The notes under the pieces: generated by a model
Told to the model about the DNA's origin: nothing
What the model saw: the letters and a program-made list of their open reading frames with translations, nothing else
Databases searched by the model: none
Shown: positions 20,837-23,545 of the stretch, piece by piece
How positions within the stretch are numbered: the stretch's first letter is position 1
Layout: each line of letters begins with the position of its first letter
Translations under genes and position numbers: made by a program
Source: an uncultured bacterium
Lineage (GTDB): Bacteria > Bacillota > Clostridia > Christensenellales > QALW01
Reading direction: 5' to 3'
Length of the DNA stretch: 23,545 bases
Assembly: GCA_905214315.1 (NCBI GenBank)
Contig: CAJMLN010000028.1
Coordinates: forward strand, 1-23,545

Positions 20837-22735
20837 ATGAAAAAGAAAATATCTCTATTACTGGCAATCGCCGTACTTTTCACGGCAATTTCCGCGCTGC
20901 TGGCTCCGTTAGAAACACAGGCCGCCTCCGCTTCGGTCCTTTATGAGAACAGCTTTGAATCCAACATGGACGGCTGGACCGCGCTGGGAACCTCCAACGC
21001 CTATCTTTCCAGGACGACCGAGGCCTCCTATGGCAGCGGCTCCCATTCCTTAAAGCTGGCGCATCACTATGATACCTGGTATTCGCCCCAGCTCAATCTG
21101 TATCCCCTGATGAAAGCTATGGGGCCCGGCACCTATGCCTTTACCATAGATGTAATGGCTGACGGCACTTATACGAAGGATGATTTTGACGCCGTCTATC
21201 TGATGATTCGTGGAAACTCTCAGGAGGATGAAAACTCCTTTATACAAGAAGACAGCAGTCATAATTATTTGAAGCGTATCAGCAATTGTGTTTACATAGA
21301 ATCTTCACAGTGGTGTACCTTTACCGGCAGCGTAAAAGTGCTTGCCTCTGACCTTACCCGGGATACCGGCAATTTTATGTTCTGTGTTGACGGCATTCCC
21401 TCCGGTAATATCAACGTTTATATTGATAATGTGCGCATCTGGCGTTTAAGCGATGAAGGCATTACCAACGGTACGTTTTCCGATGGTATGATCGGTTGGC
21501 GCTCGTGGACAGAATACGCTACCCCGACACCGCTTACAATAGACTCTTCACTATTTGCAAAATACATTCGTATTGCAGAATATGGTTCCATTGCCTGCAA
21601 TGTAGATCAGATTCTCTCCTACTATGGGCCGGGCAGATATACGCTTTCCTTTTCTATGCGTGTTGACAATGCTTCCGAATCGGAAACTCCGTTTATATTT
21701 TATTTAACCAGCAATTTTACACAATACCATCAATGGATACATCAACAAGTGATTACGCCAAATTCCGGCTGGAAAACAATATCCATAACTTTAACAATAG
21801 ACACCACAATCTTTGCGCTTTTAAATCCGGATGAAAAAGAGGTTCATTTTAGAATTCAATGTCCTGAGCAGGAAAGACCTCCATATCACACAGAATATTC
21901 TATTGATAATGTAAGCCTGACGCCCGTGCCGGTAACCGCTTTAGGAAATTTACCCGAAGGGGAACAGCCTATGGCCGTAGGCCAACAGCTTCAGCTGCCA
22001 TCGCCCGGTATTATTCCCAACTACACGCCCGGCAGATTAGATTGGTACAGCAGCAACCCGAGCATTGCCACGGTAGACGCCTCCGGCTTAGTCAGCGGCC
22101 ATGCCCCCGGCGTCGTAACCATTACCGCCAGAGCGCGCAGCGGCGGCGCCACCGCCTCCTGCACGGTAGCGGTAAAACAGGTGATTGGCGGGTTTGTTGG
22201 GTATGGGCAGGAAAGACCCCATTACTGTTGGTTAGCTTGTGCAAAATCCCTTGCACATACTTATGCGCTTCAACATAGTGATGTAACCTTTAACAACACT
22301 TCTTTACAGGCTGCTTACGACGCCACAAAGTTACCTGAACTTGATGGATCTTACACTGAAACAGGAGATCGATATGATTTACGCCGTGCAATCAATTATT
22401 TTTTGAGCCGCACAAACTATGAATATGATTGTTTAGAAATGGTTTGCATCAATAGTACAGATAATCTTCCTCCTTTAACGCAAAATCAAGTAACAAATCT
22501 TATCGATCAAGGAAAGCCTATTATCGTAAGCCGTTGGAATGTTTCTAATCCTCAAGCTTGGACAGAAGGTCATTCTTTTATAATATACGGATACACCTAT
22601 AAAAATTCTGTACTTTTCTTAGAACTTTATGATCCTTTACGAAATAATCGTTTAGGCGGTATTTATGCTGCAAGTTTTTCTCAAATTGTATCCCAAGGCT
22701 CCATTGCTTGGATGGAAGCACTTTATTTAAAATAA
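20837..22735 (+). CDS. secreted modular protein: two carbohydrate-binding-like domains, Big2 domain, papain-like (AvrRpt2-type) cysteine protease domain
   Basis: A 632-residue secreted protein. A Sec signal peptide (1-29, TQA|A) is followed by two beta-sandwich modules resembling carbohydrate-binding domains (about 35-205, 207-362; each starts with NxxFxxxxxGW-like text and ends IDNV). A Big2 Ig-like domain comes next (about 366-447; WYSSNPSIATVDASGLVSG). The C-terminal domain (450-632) has a papain-like layout: Gln458 six residues before Cys464 (QERPHYCWLACAK), His579 (EGHSFIIYGY) and Asp599 (YDPL). This Gln-Cys-His-Asp order fits AvrRpt2/C39-like cysteine proteases. No propeptide is visible between signal and first module. 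Base composition changes between modules. It is followed closely by a lipoprotein gene. Substrate unknown. Confidence 0.82.
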   Translation: MKKKISLLLAIAVLFTAISALLAPLETQAASASVLYENSFESNMDGWTALGTSNAYLSRTTEASYGSGSHSLKLAHHYDTWYSPQLNLYPLMKAMGPGTYAFTIDVMADGTYTKDDFDAVYLMIRGNSQEDENSFIQEDSSHNYLKRISNCVYIESSQWCTFTGSVKVLASDLTRDTGNFMFCVDGIPSGNINVYIDNVRIWRLSDEGITNGTFSDGMIGWRSWTEYATPTPLTIDSSLFAKYIRIAEYGSIACNVDQILSYYGPGRYTLSFSMRVDNASESETPFIFYLTSNFTQYHQWIHQQVITPNSGWKTISITLTIDTTIFALLNPDEKEVHFRIQCPEQERPPYHTEYSIDNVSLTPVPVTALGNLPEGEQPMAVGQQLQLPSPGIIPNYTPGRLDWYSSNPSIATVDASGLVSGHAPGVVTITARARSGGATASCTVAVKQVIGGFVGYGQERPHYCWLACAKSLAHTYALQHSDVTFNNTSLQAAYDATKLPELDGSYTETGDRYDLRRAINYFLSRTNYEYDCLEMVCINSTDNLPPLTQNQVTNLIDQGKPIIVSRWNVSNPQAWTEGHSFIIYGYTYKNSVLFLELYDPLRNNRLGGIYAASFSQIVSQGSIAWMEALYLK

Positions 22736-22752
22736 TAAAGAGGTTTGTTTTT

Positions 22753-23545
22753 ATGAAAAAATTTTTATCTTTTCTTTTATGCCTACTCCTCTTCAGCGGC
22801 TGTTCACAGCCAGCCGCTGAAGAATCTTCTACACCTGTAGCGGAGACAACGCCAACACTTACCATAGAAGCAACCGATTCTCCCCAAATTTCGCCTTCTG
22901 TGGATACACCTATAATATATTATAAAGATTTAAGTAATTTGCTTACCTTTCGCTTTGATTCCGCCTATCCCGAAGAAATCAAAACCCCCGACGACTTTTC
23001 TTCCCAAGAAGAATTTTATGAACATATTTATCAAGAGTGTGAGAGCAGGCACTCTCAACTTATAAGTGAAATACAAAAAGGAGCGATAAATACATTATAT
23101 CTTCATATCACCTTAGATGTAAGCGAGTGGATACGCTCTTTTGCCGTAACAAATGGCTACACCGTAACCATTGACTGCGTACTCACTGATGAAGAACTGT
23201 TAAACGAATGGAAAAATTTTGTTTTAAATACAAAGATGAAAAGAAATCCTGAATATCGCTATGATGAAAAAACTCCTCAGATGGGGATTGTGGATGAAAT
23301 TCAATATTGTATTTTTCCCAATATAGACATTACTCCCTCAAATTTAATTGCTACAGAAATTTTTAAAAATAAATTTTACTATTATTATCCGGATCAATCC
23401 CTATCAAAGTGTTTTGTTCTCTACCCTGATTGGGATGAAAAAACACGTAACCAATATGCAGAATTTGAAAATAAGCTTTATCAGTTAGCAGCCGATAAAT
23501 TCAAAGCTGCCTATGAACAAGCCGCAAACTATCCGTTTTTAAATT
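22753..23545 (+). CDS. putative lipoprotein, 3'-truncated
   Basis: The first 264 codons of a lipoprotein cut by the window edge. The signal peptide MKKFLSFLLCLLLFSGC ends at lipobox FSG-Cys17, followed by a Ser/Thr/Pro-rich linker (residues about 19-50). An uncharacterised folded domain comes next, rich in Asp, Tyr and Phe (for example YYKDLSNLLTFRFDSAYPEE, YCIFPNID, YYYYPDQ). No known family is recognised. It starts 17 bases after the protease gene stop codon with AGAGG 9 bases from the ATG, so the two are probably co-transcribed. A partner role, such as inhibitor or anchor for the upstream protease, is a reasonable guess only. Confidence 0.8.
   Translation, partial: MKKFLSFLLCLLLFSGCSQPAAEESSTPVAETTPTLTIEATDSPQISPSVDTPIIYYKDLSNLLTFRFDSAYPEEIKTPDDFSSQEEFYEHIYQECESRHSQLISEIQKGAINTLYLHITLDVSEWIRSFAVTNGYTVTIDCVLTDEELLNEWKNFVLNTKMKRNPEYRYDEKTPQMGIVDEIQYCIFPNIDITPSNLIATEIFKNKFYYYYPDQSLSKCFVLYPDWDEKTRNQYAEFENKLYQLAADKFKAAYEQAANYPFLN

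Noticed and set aside
20607..20867. Reverse-strand frame covering the glpP start and its upstream region
   Set aside because: It overlaps glpP in another frame and would span two promoters; the composition is low-complexity Ile/Lys/Phe.

Overview
The window reads as chromosome of a low-to-moderate GC, Gram-positive anaerobe of the Firmicutes/Clostridia type. The evidence is strong AGGAGG-type ribosome binding sites, consensus-like sigma-A promoters, many hairpin-plus-T terminators, lipoprotein signal peptides, a BclA-like collagen glycoprotein beside a glycosyltransferase, GlpP-type glycerol control and DegV/MarR genes. No phage, insertion sequence or CRISPR array was seen. The species cannot be named from this sequence.

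Layout. (1) 1-8628 is a carbohydrate-use region. Two tandem DUF5060/DUF4038 apiosidase-like extracellular lipoproteins (the first cut by the window edge) are followed by a reverse-strand PIG-L/LmbE deacetylase. A divergent AraC regulator comes next, then a tight four-gene operon: TIM-barrel sugar isomerase/epimerase, Gfo/Idh/MocA dehydrogenase, second TIM-barrel isomerase, NagB-type deaminase. The promoter of that operon carries three AGCAATAT direct repeats and a hairpin, a likely AraC target. (2) 8683-12101 holds housekeeping and small genes: a SLOG/DUF1273-like protein divergent from an XRE regulator, an Lgt-like membrane protein with altered active-site residues, a DUF4190 protein, a small membrane protein, thymidylate kinase and tRNA-Arg(CCG). 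(3) 12135-12797 is mostly non-coding, with a tRNA-flanking degenerate segment that may be a dispersed repeat and a candidate 42-residue membrane peptide. (4) 12798-14132 is a self-regulated MarR-DegV pair. (5) 14167-16665 (minus) is a collagen-like surface glycoprotein followed by a GT2-TPR glycosyltransferase. (6) 16940-20671 (minus) is glpP, then its own promoter and a terminator-bearing leader, then a GlpA-like dehydrogenase, an FAD/NAD oxidoreductase and a DUF1667 Cys protein. (7) 20837-23545 holds a secreted modular papain-like protease candidate and a downstream lipoprotein running off the edge.

How the parts may work together. The first region looks like outside-in glycan use: lipoprotein glycosidases at the surface, then cytoplasmic deacetylation, oxidation, isomerisation and deamination. 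The exact substrate is not readable from sequence. The glycerol region is a clear regulatory unit, because GlpP is encoded immediately upstream of a leader whose 24-pair terminator would block the glpA-like operon unless antiterminated. The collagen-like gene and glycosyltransferase resemble spore or cell-surface glycoprotein pairs of clostridia.
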